Shown one piece after another: positions 30,361 to 43,860 of a stretch of DNA of 64,000 nt; the stretch's first letter is position 1, and each line of letters starts with the position of its first letter. Location: positions 33,270,706 to 33,334,705 of the forward strand of contig NC_031495.1 in NCBI RefSeq assembly GCF_000237925.1, in the 5' to 3' direction. Both the position numbers and the translations under genes were made by a program. The stretch comes from Schistosoma mansoni (lineage: Eukaryota; Platyhelminthes; Trematoda; Strigeidida; Schistosomatidae). The notes below the pieces were generated by a model. That model was not told where the DNA came from. It did not search any database and was given only the letters and a program-made list of their open reading frames with translations.

Positions 30361-33300
30361 TACTCCTACTGATATATTTCTGCAATAATGTCATTTGTAT
30401 TGTACAGTCATCAAAGCAACCATAACACCTGAGTACGACGAACGCATGAGCCATGTTAGGCACTAACGGTGAAGTGTGACCTTGACGTTAGCTGGTTGTT
30501 CACACCACTCCCGTCTAACTCGAGTACTCAACCAAACATTTGACACAGATCATCCACGCTGGTGATCTACATTACGCTCATTGTACATGTGATTTAAACC
30601 CTTCACTGTATTGTAAACACTCCAGTTGGTTGTTTGCTGATACACGACCATGGGATCCTATAGCATCACGTTTTCTTCCATGACGTTGATAGGGTGTTAG
30701 GTTTGGAGTGAATTTTGTGTACCTACATAGAATTGATGAGCTCATGTTTTTACTCAAATTAATAAACTGTTTGGTATCGTTACAACGGCGAAATTCAAAC
30801 AAGAGGGGCCATATAGATTTACCAGATTTTTTCCTAGGTGAGTGACTTTACAGTTGACTTCCAGCATACAGCATACTCTTTGACAAATATCTACTAACTT
30901 GGTTGGTGTATGGTCAGAGATTGTACGGAACCGTATTGTAGGGAGACATTACTCTCTTCGTTACTTCCTCAGCTTGAAACTGGAAGACACATTCAGCTTA
31001 AGTGAGTTCGTAGAATTATGGTCTAGCTTCTTATTAGTACTGCTATAATAGTAGACTCAATCCTAAAATTGTAGCTTGATCATGATACGTAAACCTAATC
31101 TATAAGATCTTACGTGGAGGTCGCATCGTTGCCTATTCTGATTTTTCGTACTAACAATCAGCAACATGGTGTTTAGCGTTTCTATGGTAAGACATTTGGG
31201 TTGGAGATAAAACAATATCTCTAGCATGAATAAAAGAGTTAAGTTACACAAGAATCGCCACGCCTACAAGACTGACCCATGCCATATTATTTAATAATGT
31301 TCCCTTTTTCACCATTTTCGATCTTCTCTTCGTGTTAGTTGTTGAATAGAAATCTTTTTAGTAATTATGTGCTTGGCTTCAAAGTTCGTGTGCTTAGAAA
31401 CCAATGACATTACAAGTTTTTACCGGTAATAAGGGCCTATGCATATGTTAGAGGTGATAATTGGTTACGTTTACTGTTAATTTCGGCTAGAACGTTTCGC
31501 AACTGACGGATATGGACAGTTTAGCAATCAGTATTTTGGTTTTTATGAGATAATATGTTGGACACTTTGGGTTTTGAAGCTTTGGATTTGGGCCTTAGTA
31601 AGTCATTCTGACGAGTACAATCTGCTGAATTTTCAGTGTCTGTGGGTACTATACTTTTTATGAAGCCCAGTCTTACTGTTGGGGTACCTCACAAAGAGAT
31701 GAAGGGGTTGTCATACGGAGAATCAGATGGTAATAGTGACATTTGTGGATAAGACGCATAAGGTTCAGAAGATTAGAGTTTGACATTGACGCATATTGAA
31801 TCGTCAGATATAAGGGTCACATATTTTGATCTCTTAGTCAGTTTAGAAGTAGGTGATATCCCTCTTTTACTAGAGTTGCTGGTCGTAATTGGGAGGTAGG
31901 TGATAATAGAGCTCTTTTAGCCAAATAATAATATATTCTCAAATAACAGTTTGTTACATGAGGCATGCCGGTTTACAGGCAAGATCAAACTGCTACAGAA
32001 GTTACAATTTTCACTGTAGAAAATTACTCAGCTAGGCTGACATTTTATAATATATGAATGTAAATGAATTTCGTAAGAAAGATGTTGTCAATATCACAAC
32101 TGGCGCACTTTATGAAGGTAGAGTTGCAACATACAACTGATGGTCGAGAATAGATACATGCGAATTCGGAGGCTTTTAGAAGCTTCAACCATATCAGCCA
32201 TATCTGTTTTCGGTGGAGTATCTCCAGAGGGCTTAAAAAGGTGTAAGAAAAAGTGAGAACGAAAAGTAGAGCACAGGATATTCATGAGGAATAGTTGAGG
32301 TATAACCATTTAGTCTATTTGTTTGTTACTGAAGTACTTGTTAAGCAAGAGCATACTTACGTGTGAAAGAAAATAAGTGTGAACAAGGTATGAGTGGATA
32401 AGGAACTGTATAATTGAAGGTAGCTCAGAAAGAAGCTGAAGGTATAGAATTATGTGTAATTATAAAATAAAGTGCTGAAAACAGTATTCCGATACAAACG
32501 GCTGTCTCTTTCTTTGTCGAAGCTATTTTAACCCTTTTTTGTTTTTAGATTTTATAGGGTATGGAGTGGGCTTCGTTTTTAGCCAATTGTCTAGTTTGCT
32601 TGTAATAGGATTACTCGGTAGGAAGTGGAACCAATTCGGCGTTCTAAACACGGTTTAAAGAAATATTTTGCATAAATAAGTTCGCATCAATACCGTTGGT
32701 TCGTGACATCCCACTTGATACAAGTAGCCATAATTTAACATGTTCTGCCCTACGGACAAGGGTGGATCGAGGTTATCTCACCACCATCATGTTTGCTGAT
32801 CAGTAACGCCACCCTCCCTCCTTTTCTGATTTTAGGCTCTCTTACGTTTGTGGCCAGTATGAATATTGCTTTAATCAAGAACAATAGTGGGAATACACTG
32901 TCTCTACTAGTTCCATGTTACAAGCAAATCAGATGGTGAAATCATTCGTATTATGGGATATACATCCATTAAATATATCATACTGCTATGAAGATAGCTA
33001 ATGATAAAAGTTATAGGAGACGTTTCAGATTATATGTGGTTAAGAGATGGTAAGGACTAATAGCAAACAAGAGGATATGAAAAAGTAGATTGTAAAATAT
33101 TCAGGGTAAGAAGAATAAAACATCGATCAACTTATAAGAATTTAGGACATTTGAGCTTCTTTTGATCGGCCTTAGTTGGTCAGCATCCATAAAATTAGTG
33201 AGTTATCTGTCTACTTGTAATAAAAAAATAAAAGGACATAACATTAAAGAAGAATAATGTGGTTTTAATCATTAGAGAGATTCGGAATCTGAAAGTGAGG

Positions 33301-33999
33301 GTTAGAAGCAGAGGGCTATGATTACTAATCAATGAATAGTGGGGGAGGATAAAGCATGTATTCTTTAGTTTGGTTATATTCATACTAACGACAATGGGTT
33401 CGTTATATTCTTGTTCCGTCTAGATATTAGGCGGTCCATAATAAAGTGCCTCATTGGTGGGCGGAAGTTCGAGGAATAGTTGGTGAAGCTCTTTAGAGTT
33501 TAGTAACAGGGTTATTAGACTTCAAGGATAAACAGTAAGCCTATCGTAAAGGGACTTAATCTAGATGGATAAAGGTTATCTTCTGTGCATTATTGGTTAA
33601 GCAGATAAAGGATACAACACTAAACATACAATAAGTGAGAAAAACTACATTAGTTATTGAACTCTTGGAGGCCGATAGAAGTAAACTTAGGGTCGCCTGA
33701 TCAAGATGGTTCGACTTGCTAATGTAGGCGTGGTCTTTCTTTGTACTCAGTTGCTCTTTATATTAGATGTCTCATTTTATTGCCACATTCAATGTATACT
33801 ATGATGGTTATCTGAAAAGTCCGTTACTGACTGACATAAAAGGACAATTCAGTATATGTAACATGTAACTTCAGCCTATGATCCTACACATTGGGCAGCC
33901 ACATCATGATAAGTCAAGAATATTAGATTAGGCTTGTTATTCAAGCAGCATGGATGTGTTGATCAGTACCAGTCTAGATACATCGCCAAGCTTTTTTGA
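30361..33999. other. no gene; old repeats
   Basis: It contains the family-2 repeat at 30415-30620 and, at about 31660-31800, weak similarity to the RTE-A 3' UTR (agattagagtttgaca). Otherwise AT-rich DNA with no supported exon. Confidence 0.45.
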
Positions 34000-36100
34000 T
34001 GTATTTGTTTGAGAGGCAGATGATATTAGGCTCACGGAACTTGTGGTTCATCGGATCGACAGTGAAGATGCTAAACTATGTGCTCACTATGCTCACCATG
34101 TCTCTAGTCCGATTGAGGGAGCTGATGGTGTTATCATACAGAGCATACTAGCCTGGAACACAATCACTCCGTTCACGTCGTCTTAGGAGGTCCCAATTAT
34201 ATCAATAAATTTGGAAAACAAGGCTTTAAAACTGTATATCGGTCGCAGAAAACGTAGTGAGTTCACGGGACAAAATCTCTCACAACAGATGGATAATACT
34301 TTAGACGCATTGACTGGATCAAAGTGATTCTCAGCATCAGATTTTGCATATGGCTATTGACGATTTGAAATGCTCTTGTATTAAAGTCAGGTTCATATGG
34401 GTTTTAAACAATGCCGTTTTAAACAACTAATTGGCCCTTCACTTTACAACGATTAGTGCATACGGCACTTATCTGTTTGATATATCCAGATGATGCTGTA
34501 GTACATGGAGTGACCATTGAAAAACAATTGGAAATTTCGCGGGTGCTTTTCTAGCATTTTAATTAAGCTGGTTTAAAAGTACAATCGACAAAATGTTAGC
34601 TGTTGAGAAACCGAATTACGTTTTTAGGTTAGGTAGTCGATGAATATAACATACACCTAAATAGTGAAAAACTCGGCGATGTTTGAATCTGGATTATCCG
34701 GCAGGATCCCATTGAATCCTACAACTTCTCTGCTTTGGTAAATCATTAAAGAAAATGCATTGAAACATTTTCCTAAACTACATCTCCCTGCATAACTTGT
34801 TAGGATAAAAGTGTTGATTTTATATGGAGTGGAAACTGTAAAAATTCTTTCGACAGATTGGAGAAGTCACCGTGTTTGATGACAAATTTAGTACATTCAG
34901 ACTTCTGTTACATTACTGGCCGTTCCGTCATAGACAAGGATACAAGTCACCAGGCTGTTGGTTGTGTATTATCACAGGTACTTCCTGACGGAAAAATAAG
35001 TAGTTATTAATCATAGATGCCAAGTATTAAACGAGTTGTAAAATAACTTTGGTGAAGCGCAAAAAAGGATGCTAGAAGTCCTTTGCTTTGTACGCTACTT
35101 CCAACATTGTTTATTAAGATGTTAGTTTGTTGTTAGAACCGATTCTATAGCCACAAAATTAATACAAAATCCTGGAAATTTATCTGGAAAAATTCCCAAG
35201 TGGCAAGAGTGCTCATAATAATATTTTCGCGAGCACATCTATCGGTCCTATATACAGCATCAAAACTCAGACGCCTAGTCACTCAGAGTAGCTAAACATA
35301 AAGTGAACTGTACTTCGTGAGTCATATCGTCATTAAATTTACTAGAGCCAAAATTCTAGGAGATACTGAATAGGCTCATATTTAGGTAACAGATCCAGAA
35401 AGCTTCAATCATCTACAAAGGCTTGACTTATCGTTCATCTTCAGCAGAAATTCAAGGTATGAGTTCGGTAGGTATATTTCTATAATGGACGGAGAATCAT
35501 ATTTTCTTTATTGCCCGTGTTATTGGAGATAGCTAGTAGGCCCACGGGTTGTGATCGGTGGTACCTTTGACGAAATGCATAAAAGCTTGAGGCATGAGGT
35601 CCAGAATTATGTGGTGAAAGTCATCAAACATGGATATTGGTGGCCAAGACAAAGGGAGGACATGCGGAATCATGTCAGGGCTTGAAGACCTACCAAATGA
35701 CTAAAGATATGAATGGCATCCAGCATGCAACCTCAGTGAATGTAAAACCAGGATACTTGAACAGAGATGTTAGGGATTGATATTAGTGAGCTACTACATG
35801 AAATCAGTATGGGAAATAGTTACATATCTTCGTGATGATTGACTTCTCTAAGAAGTGGAGTGAGACAATTCCTCTAGAAAGAATAAGTACCGAATCTGTG
35901 GTGAAAGAGATATTTGAAAGGTAGGTCACTCATTGGGGTGCTTCTGTTCATTTTATTTCAGATAGAAGTTTTAACTGTGAAAAACGGGACAGCTAATAAA
36001 CTGCACAGAGAATGGACAAGTCTACATGAAGTAACCAGTGTTTAAACAGAATATGCAAGTGAAATAAGTTGTTTACTGTGATCGACTAGAACAGGCATAC
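34000..36100 (+). pseudogene. Decayed Ty3/gypsy pol (RT, RNase H, integrase)
   Basis: Reading across frames, recognisable words appear in pol order. RT: MDNTLDALTGSK (about 34285), then CLIYPDDAVV (34475-34504), the Y-x-DD catalytic box. RNase H: DTSHQAVGCVLSQVLPDG (about 34942-34995). Integrase zinc region: HKSLRHEVQNYVVKV then GYWWPRQREDMRNHV (about 35577-35680). Integrase core: VMIDFSKKWSETIPL and HFISDRSFN (about 35834-35980). Stops and indels are frequent, so it is an old dead insertion. It keeps the pol parts that the array at 15074-19098 lacks, but I cannot say it is the same family. I did not find clear LTRs. Confidence 0.75.
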
Positions 36101-37594
36101 AACTCCGAATAACATACAGCCCACTAAATACTACACGTATATTGCTTTCAGATTGACTTGAAGTCTTTTTCTGTTTAATGTCGTTTCAGGTCCTAAAGTG
36201 TGTGAGCAAAGTTTATTAGTGTAGATCGACATGGTTGATCTGTGTCAATGACTTCGAGCCTTCTCAACTCGGGTAGGAATGATATGAACTCCATCTTACA
36301 CCGAAATCACTTATCACGGTTAATACTTAATCTGGATTGTACTATCGTGATAGGCAGTTTACTGGTTAGAACAAATACTCTCAGTAGACGATATATATGC
36401 ATTTAGTATTCGGAGACAAAACGTTCACACTATAGAAATACTGAGAATCTTTTGCATCCCGAACCTATCTGTTAAAATTCTCTGAACTACCTGAAGAAAT
36501 TTTGTTATCAAATAATATCTCATTTTGTAAGGTGACAGCGTGAAAGGCGACTGACTTGGAATTCGTGTGTCATGCTCTGTAATTACACTGAGACATACTG
36601 TTCGAGAGTTAGTTTCCCATGGATCTTAAGCCATTCCAGGTGTACACTAATGATAGAGGTATCTCCTTAAAGCGTTGCTACCGCAAACTCAATGTGTGAT
36701 GTATGACTGAACCAGCTCAGCTTCAAAAAATAGTACAAGGGTGTTTAATAATAATAGTGTTCAACGTCATTTTGACAACATAGTGTAAGGATGTCATGGA
36801 TATTTAGTGCTCAACAACGTTGTTGTTGGTTACACCTTTTATAATCAGGAATCCCAAAGCTTGTCAAATCCGAATTCAAGAATGATGAGGTTGGAACATA
36901 TGTTTGTATGATGATGGATGCTTTGAGAAACATATGGTCTAAATTGACTACATTTGAGAGCTAGATAGCACTGTGTACTCAGTCACGATCTTCCGAGGAT
37001 ACCCCTTCGGCTAGAGTGTGTCCAGCGAAACCAATAAGGTCATCATGTGTCGAAGACTCACAAAACTACTTACCTTGGCGACTTATTTATCGCCAAAGTT
37101 GTCTGTTGTACAAGGTCTGTCGTTTACAAACGCATGCCTTGAGCTGGCTGAATATAGAGGGGTTGTATCGGTCATTTTAACAAATCTCACTGATGAGGTT
37201 CTTTCAGTCGACTGAAGTTCACTTAGAATACCACGAAAGTTTGGTGAATAGTTAAGGTAGTAAGAGAAAGGCTTTTTCTTTTGTATTATCTCCAATCGTA
37301 TTGCATTCTACTGAAATTCTATAAATCTGATTTCCATGCATATTGTACGACAAGTCAAAATGAGAGACGTCCAACGGATAACGAATAAGTTTCCACTAAA
37401 CTTCCATTACTTCTAAGAAATTTTAAAAAAATTATTTGGAAAATTCAGTGGTGAAGTTTTTGACCCGTTGATACTAATACGTAGGTAATCATGACACGAA
37501 TATATTTTACACTACACCAATATCATATTAGATATTGAGCATGAGCGGTATCCTAAATAACCTCGTCTAGCCGCTCCATTCGAATTTCAACCTA
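36101..37594. other. no gene recognised upstream of SLBP
   Basis: An inverted family-2 repeat piece lies at 36216-36330. The rest shows no exon or repeat. A cctcgtctag directly before the SLBP start region (37561-37570) could be a trans-splice acceptor, a common device in schistosomes; this is a guess. Confidence 0.4.
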
Positions 37595-40500
37595 ATGTCA
37601 TCTCTTGTGGAGGATCGCCGCAGGTCCAGAAAGTCCGCTCCAGTCAAGAATGCCGTTTTCTTAGGGGCTATTAATAAAGGACGTTCGCGTATCAACTCGT
37701 TGATGACCCAAAGGTATTGTCATATTAATTGGCTTTAAGTATACGAAGTCATGTAGATAAATTAAGTCATGATAACCAGGAAAATGGTCGAACGTCGGAA
37801 ATTTCGTCTCAAAAGATAAGAAGTAGCAGGTCATCTACTCAGAAAGTCGGCCCGTCCACTCCTTTCCGCATGTCTACGCCTGTTCGAAACTGCGAGACAA
37901 CTCCTAGATACAGAACCCGGCACCGATCTAAAGAGGAATGTAGTGACCACAACAGATCACGAAGCATTTTGTCCTCGGTACGTACAGTATTATTTTGACC
38001 CAAAATAGATTGGAAGTCGCAGAAAATTTCATCCAAACTATGATCCGCTTATTGAAATCAGGCGTGCTCAGGAACGCCTCGACCGCTATCGCACTCAAGG
38101 AGACTGGAAAGTCGATATGCTGTTATCCGACGATGCAGACGAAGATCTAAGTCGATATGAAGAAAAGTTGAAGAGAAGACTTACAGAAAAAGTGATTTCG
38201 CTTTTAATAGTTTCCCTCATTTAGCTTGGTATTTTTCATTAGCAATAGTTTTTTACAACTAAGGGATGATATGTAAGACTATTCAGTTTTTATCCGACAT
38301 GTAAAAGTCAAATTGTGGTTATTCAAACAGTCTTTCTAGTCCATTGTGTAGTGATCCTCACGAGTTTATTCTAAGCATAAAGTTTTAACCCCCTATGTAA
38401 TGTTAGATGCTTCAGGGTAGTACATCTCATTAGCATAGCGATGAAGTTATCAAAATAATTCTCAGGATAGTAGAAATAATAAGTGTGTTAGTAGTAGCAG
38501 GAAGGATAGACATAAGAGGTAAGTTTCGAAAAGAAAATGTGGATTATTGCGATACAATATATGAGGTAGTTCAGTAACTTAGGATCTAAGGGAAGACGAT
38601 GAATGTCCCTGGATCGTTGCAGATGGTTCTGCTTCATGTCAATCGAAACTTAACCAGTAATTATAACAATCACACAAAACTCGACCAGGTTGTCTGCAAC
38701 TACCTGTATGGCTCAGTCCGATAGTCAGTTTTCATGGACTGATGCTGTCTTGTTCTGATTGCCTCTTAGTGAAACATGTTAGATGATACATTATTTACGT
38801 CAACATACCGACACATGAGTAGCGGTGGCCATGGAAACAAACTAATACCTCTTTACCTAGATTGTTTAACTGGCTTCACCTTCGTATATATTAAACTTCA
38901 GTCGTCACTTTTTTCTCCAAGTGAGGATCATATCGCAATGGGCATGGAACCAATGGCAGGTTTCTAGTTACATCTGAGATGCAATCTGCTTAACTATACT
39001 GTCGTCTCAGGTTCCCTGCGTATATGACTCAAAATTCATCGTTAGTTCCTGTATTGTTGTACGGTTAAATGGCTTTATTATGAAATAAACAGGGTGTAGT
39101 ACTTTTCTGTTATCTTAAATTGTCTGCCTATCAATTAAGTAGTTTCTAAATGAATTCGTAATGTATGTAGACTACTAGGTTAGGATTTCGCAAGATAAAT
39201 GCTGTTAGTGGACAAATATATATTCATTTGACTTTCCTCAGATCTTAAGTTTCACACAAACCTTTTTAACTATGATTTCATTGTTAAGTCTACACTGTCT
39301 CTTAAAATAACCAATACTTCGATATCTTTCCAATTATTCTGTTAATTTCAGCTTGCTATGCTAGCATGGTATGGCTGATACACATCTGTACCACGTTAGG
39401 GCTAAGTTCAAGTCGAATTTAAAGAAGTTCAACTAAGAATTTGAAAATAAACTTATATACATCTGATAGATACATAACCTTTTATTTATTTATTTAAACA
39501 CATAAATATGTACATAACCTTTAGCCCTTTGATATGTTCTTGTCGATTGAAATAGATTCACATTATTTCAGATTATGTATTTAGTAACCGAGTTAGTCTA
39601 TTCTACTCCACTCAGTTTTCTGGCAATAAAATATCGTGCGAAAGCAGTATCATTTCAACCAGTGGACCACTCATAAGTGTCCTTCATGAAACACTTATGT
39701 GGATTATCTCCATAATTTATTTATTAGGCTGGATGCAATCACTGAGTTCTGAGGTTTTATTTTTCCATTTAAACTTTCTTGGAAATGGCCCTCAAATGCC
39801 GTAGTATGGCCGAGGGTGGGGGGTTTGCTCTCTCTCGAAATGCCCTCACATGGCTACGAGTATACAGTCACTGCCAGGGAAGTCCTACTCACTGCCTTCT
39901 CGCAGCGGGACTGTTGTTTACCGAATTGAGAGGACACAAAGCGAATGTCCAGTTATTTAACTTGACTGGTGGATACGGAGGATCCACCTAGGGGAGCTGT
40001 AAAACCCTGACTCCAAACCAATGATGCACATAGGCTCCAGGATTGTGTAGGAACAAATGGCGTATGAACCTATTGTTGGTTACCGGCTACCGTGGAGTTG
40101 CATCTCTTGACGTCGCTCCACTGCCTTGTGGATTAGACATCTAGGTCAAAGGCTTGGGGAGTGGCCTCCTGAGAAAACCACCTGTTTCGGTTTAGGTTTT
40201 ATTTATTTAAACATAAATATTGGTACAAGCAAGCACCAGATAAATATGCGCCTCACAAATCACGGTTTAGGTGCCCGGCCAGCATCTAAGACCTCACACA
40301 AGTCGAATGGTGAAGTGTAACGCATATTTATTCCGTGCCTCCTTGTATCAATATTCATATTTTTTAATAAATCCTCGGAAATGTCTCCATTTGTATCGAG
40401 GCAAAGACATTAAGATCGTAATGTTTGCTTGTCATAGCCAAAATTTTGTACCTGTTGCTTCAATTCTTATTCCTACTACCTTGTTTTTAGTTTTTAAAAA

Positions 40501-43500
40501 GCCATTATCATTGGTGAAGTTTCTGATATTGTTTGTGTCTAGGGGGAAACACAGCAACCTATTGAGCTTGAAAGGAGGCAAATGGAATTGTTGAGGAGGC
40601 AGAAGGACATTGATATGGGGAAAGTGACAGAACGCTATGCTGAATATGTGTTGAGTATCCCAAAACCTGAGCGCCAAAAGTATCATCCTCGTACTCCCAA
40701 CAAGTTTCGTAAAGTCTCTCGCCGTGCATGGGATGGGATGATTCGGAAGTGGCGCAAACATTTACATAATTTCGATAATCTCAAGTGAGTTTCCATTAAC
40801 ATTATTATTACTGATATTGTTATTTCGTTGAATGTTATTCTGATTTTGAAGGTATATTCTGTCATGATCTGGTGTTATGCAATCGTGTGATTTCTCAGTG
40901 TATACTGATAAAAATACCTATTTACTTGTATTTCTGGGTTATGACCCAATAATAAAGATAACAGTCCGTTTGTTATATGTTATAAAATTTCACCTCATCG
41001 CTTACGAGAATTCTGGTACATGAATTTTCATTCAACTGTGTCCTATTTTTTTTGAAGTTTCCGTGGATTTTGTTTATCGTCAGTTGACATAAAGTGTAAT
41101 CCTATTCGGTAATATCGATTTCAAAATATTGTTAAAACCTGTTTGAACTTTCACACTATAGAATGTCTGTAAGCACTTTTCCTATCATTCACACTAGTTT
41201 GTGATTAATACAGACTATGAGATATCGTCAAGACATGTGTTTGTTCATCATATTTCGTCGTACATTCAACATGTAAGTACTTTGTGTCATTCACATCGGT
41301 ACATTTAGTGTTTTTGTTGCTACAATGTGGCAATATTGCATAGGTTTGTAATCCTCTAATTAAATTAATTAACTAGAACACTCTAAGTTTTTTCGATTTA
41401 AAAGGATGTACTTATGATTTTTTAAAATGATTTAATTAGTAAGATACATCAGAGTTTTTACTGATTTCCTGCGGTTCTGTTTAGTGGGTTATGATTTTTG
41501 TTGACTGTAAAAGAACAGCTGACAAATGACATCTCTCATTTAGCTGTTTTGGTTTTAATAGGTATAGTTTACCACTTATTCGTGTTCATACACCTAATTA
41601 TGTGTAGCACTTAAAATAAAACTAGATATAGGGTATCAAAAACGCGTTTTATAGCATCTTCCATAACTTCTAAAGAAGAGGCATTGAATTAATTTTCATC
41701 CAGAAACTTATTCATTTGTTTATAGTTTTCTGTCATCTATTTATGCTTGTTTAGATAAGTTTTCAGGCAAATCGTAAAGTTTGTCTCAAATATGAGGAGA
41801 TTAACCACACATTTGAGATCTATTCGAAACAGTACGGCTGTGTATATGAAAATGTACTGGGCATCTGCTTTACGGATAGTGATGCCGTTTTCAAACCCGC
41901 TGCACCAACTTTGGTTTGGGGAGACGGAATTACATTAATCTCATGTATTATGATTTGATGAACGGATGTTTAGGAATTATTAAATCCAATCTTCCCTTCA
42001 GGGTCTGGACCCGGTGTAACATCATTTGTTTGGGATCAGGGTTTCCCAACTTTTTGGGTTGGATGTTCTGTATTCAACAGCTTAGTCTAGGCATAGGACG
42101 TTTATTTTTCATTCTCTCACTACTTAGACAGCACCCTCGCAGCGAGTAAAGCTTCCTAAGGATAGAGCTTGGACGTGGGGCTGTATGTGAACGAAAGTAT
42201 TGCAGTCAGCTTATTTTTTACCGCTTACTATAGATCACCTATCTTGTATGTTTACCTTGTATACTTTGGTTCATAAATCTAAATACCACATCCTATTATG
42301 TAATTAAAACTGAGCAATTTCTAAGTGACCAATTGTTTTTGCTATTAATCTTTTTGATCGCATGATCTAAATTGCAATGTAACACTTATAACCGAGTTTT
42401 ATTATGTTTTAGTTTTGAAGACACTTGGCGTTCCTTGTCAACTGATCTCTCAAGTAATTGTTCTGGTTCATCATGGGTTTTGGAAAGTGGTGCATCTAGT
42501 GACACTGAAAATGTAAACCCAGAAGAATATCATATTTCTGTAGTAAACCATAGCCAACCTCTATCCCGTACATTTTTAAGCCCAAAGGATCTTACAGCGT
42601 CACCAACTATTAACGTTTCATACAGCCGTAATCAGTATCGTAAGTACGAGGAAGATGAAGATACTTTACAATCGAATCCGAGACACTGTAAAGAAGAGGA
42701 ACGTTTTACAAGTATTGTACCTAAAGAGGAAGAGGAGGACACTTTGACTGGTCCGTCTAGCATTCATGAAAACCGAAGAATAACACGAAATTCTAAGTGG
42801 GTTTACACTATCTTTCTGTTCTTTTATTTTTTGGTATGATTGTATATTATATCGTAAGTTTAACTGATAATGAACACAAATTGTTACATACAGATAAATT
42901 CATTTTGTAAATGGTGAATAACTTATGTAGGCTCATTTCTCTGTGTATTTGATTGATTATTTATTCCCGTCATCAAATGTAACCATACAAAATAGCATTT
43001 TTATTTATTTTTCTGATATTTTGATTATTGAAATGTCAAACTGCCAAATATGGTGTGAAAAAACTTTCGTATGTTTAACCAGACCGTTGATACAAGTCGA
43101 CAGTCCAAGTTGCAAACAGAGACCTTTGTTTGTAATAAGAAGTAACGCTAAAAGAGTTTCATTCAAGTTGAAACGCAACCATTAGAAATCAGAGAACTTG
43201 AAACATTAGTCAACAGAAGTGTAGATATAAAATTTTTTCGAAAATGGTTATAAGGAACAGAATGTTTAAAAACTGTAGTAATGTGAACATTAGCCATGAA
43301 AAAGTACAATTACAATCATTTTTATGCAACTTATACCTATTTAAACTACGAATGTTTTAAATTTCGTTGCCAGTATATTGGATTCTGATTATTCATGTTA
43401 TCTCTTATAGAATGCTCTCTGGGCCTTCTGCCGATGTGTTACACAGTGGGCTCACAAACGATATGCAATCACTTTCTGCAGTCGCTCAAAAAAGATCTTC

Positions 43501-43812
43501 AGTACATCTCAATCAAAGTATTGTTGGCAAACGCTCAGTAAATATTCAAAGTTTCACTGACTTTCCCCGCTTGAATTCGTCTGATGGTATGTATCCACAT
43601 ATTCTTGATACCCAAATATGTATATTCATTTTTTTATGTCTTCAGTTGTAAACTTATTAATACACTACATATAGGTACAGATATGTAAATATACAATTGA
43701 TAAAGTTTCCTGCATGAGTATGATTTAAGAAAATAATCTACCATCAGAACGAAAGTGGAAGTTCAGTCCTGGCAGTTTTTGTGGTGTACTTAAAACTATC
43801 ACAGCGGAACGA

Positions 43813-43860
<48 letters not shown>

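Noticed and set aside
42943-43185. 80-codon frame within SLBP intron 5
   Set aside because: Located between two well-supported exons, AT-rich, no splice link.
43814-43858. CRISPR-like or regulatory repeat
   Set aside because: A plain TA microsatellite; no CRISPR array exists in this eukaryotic window.
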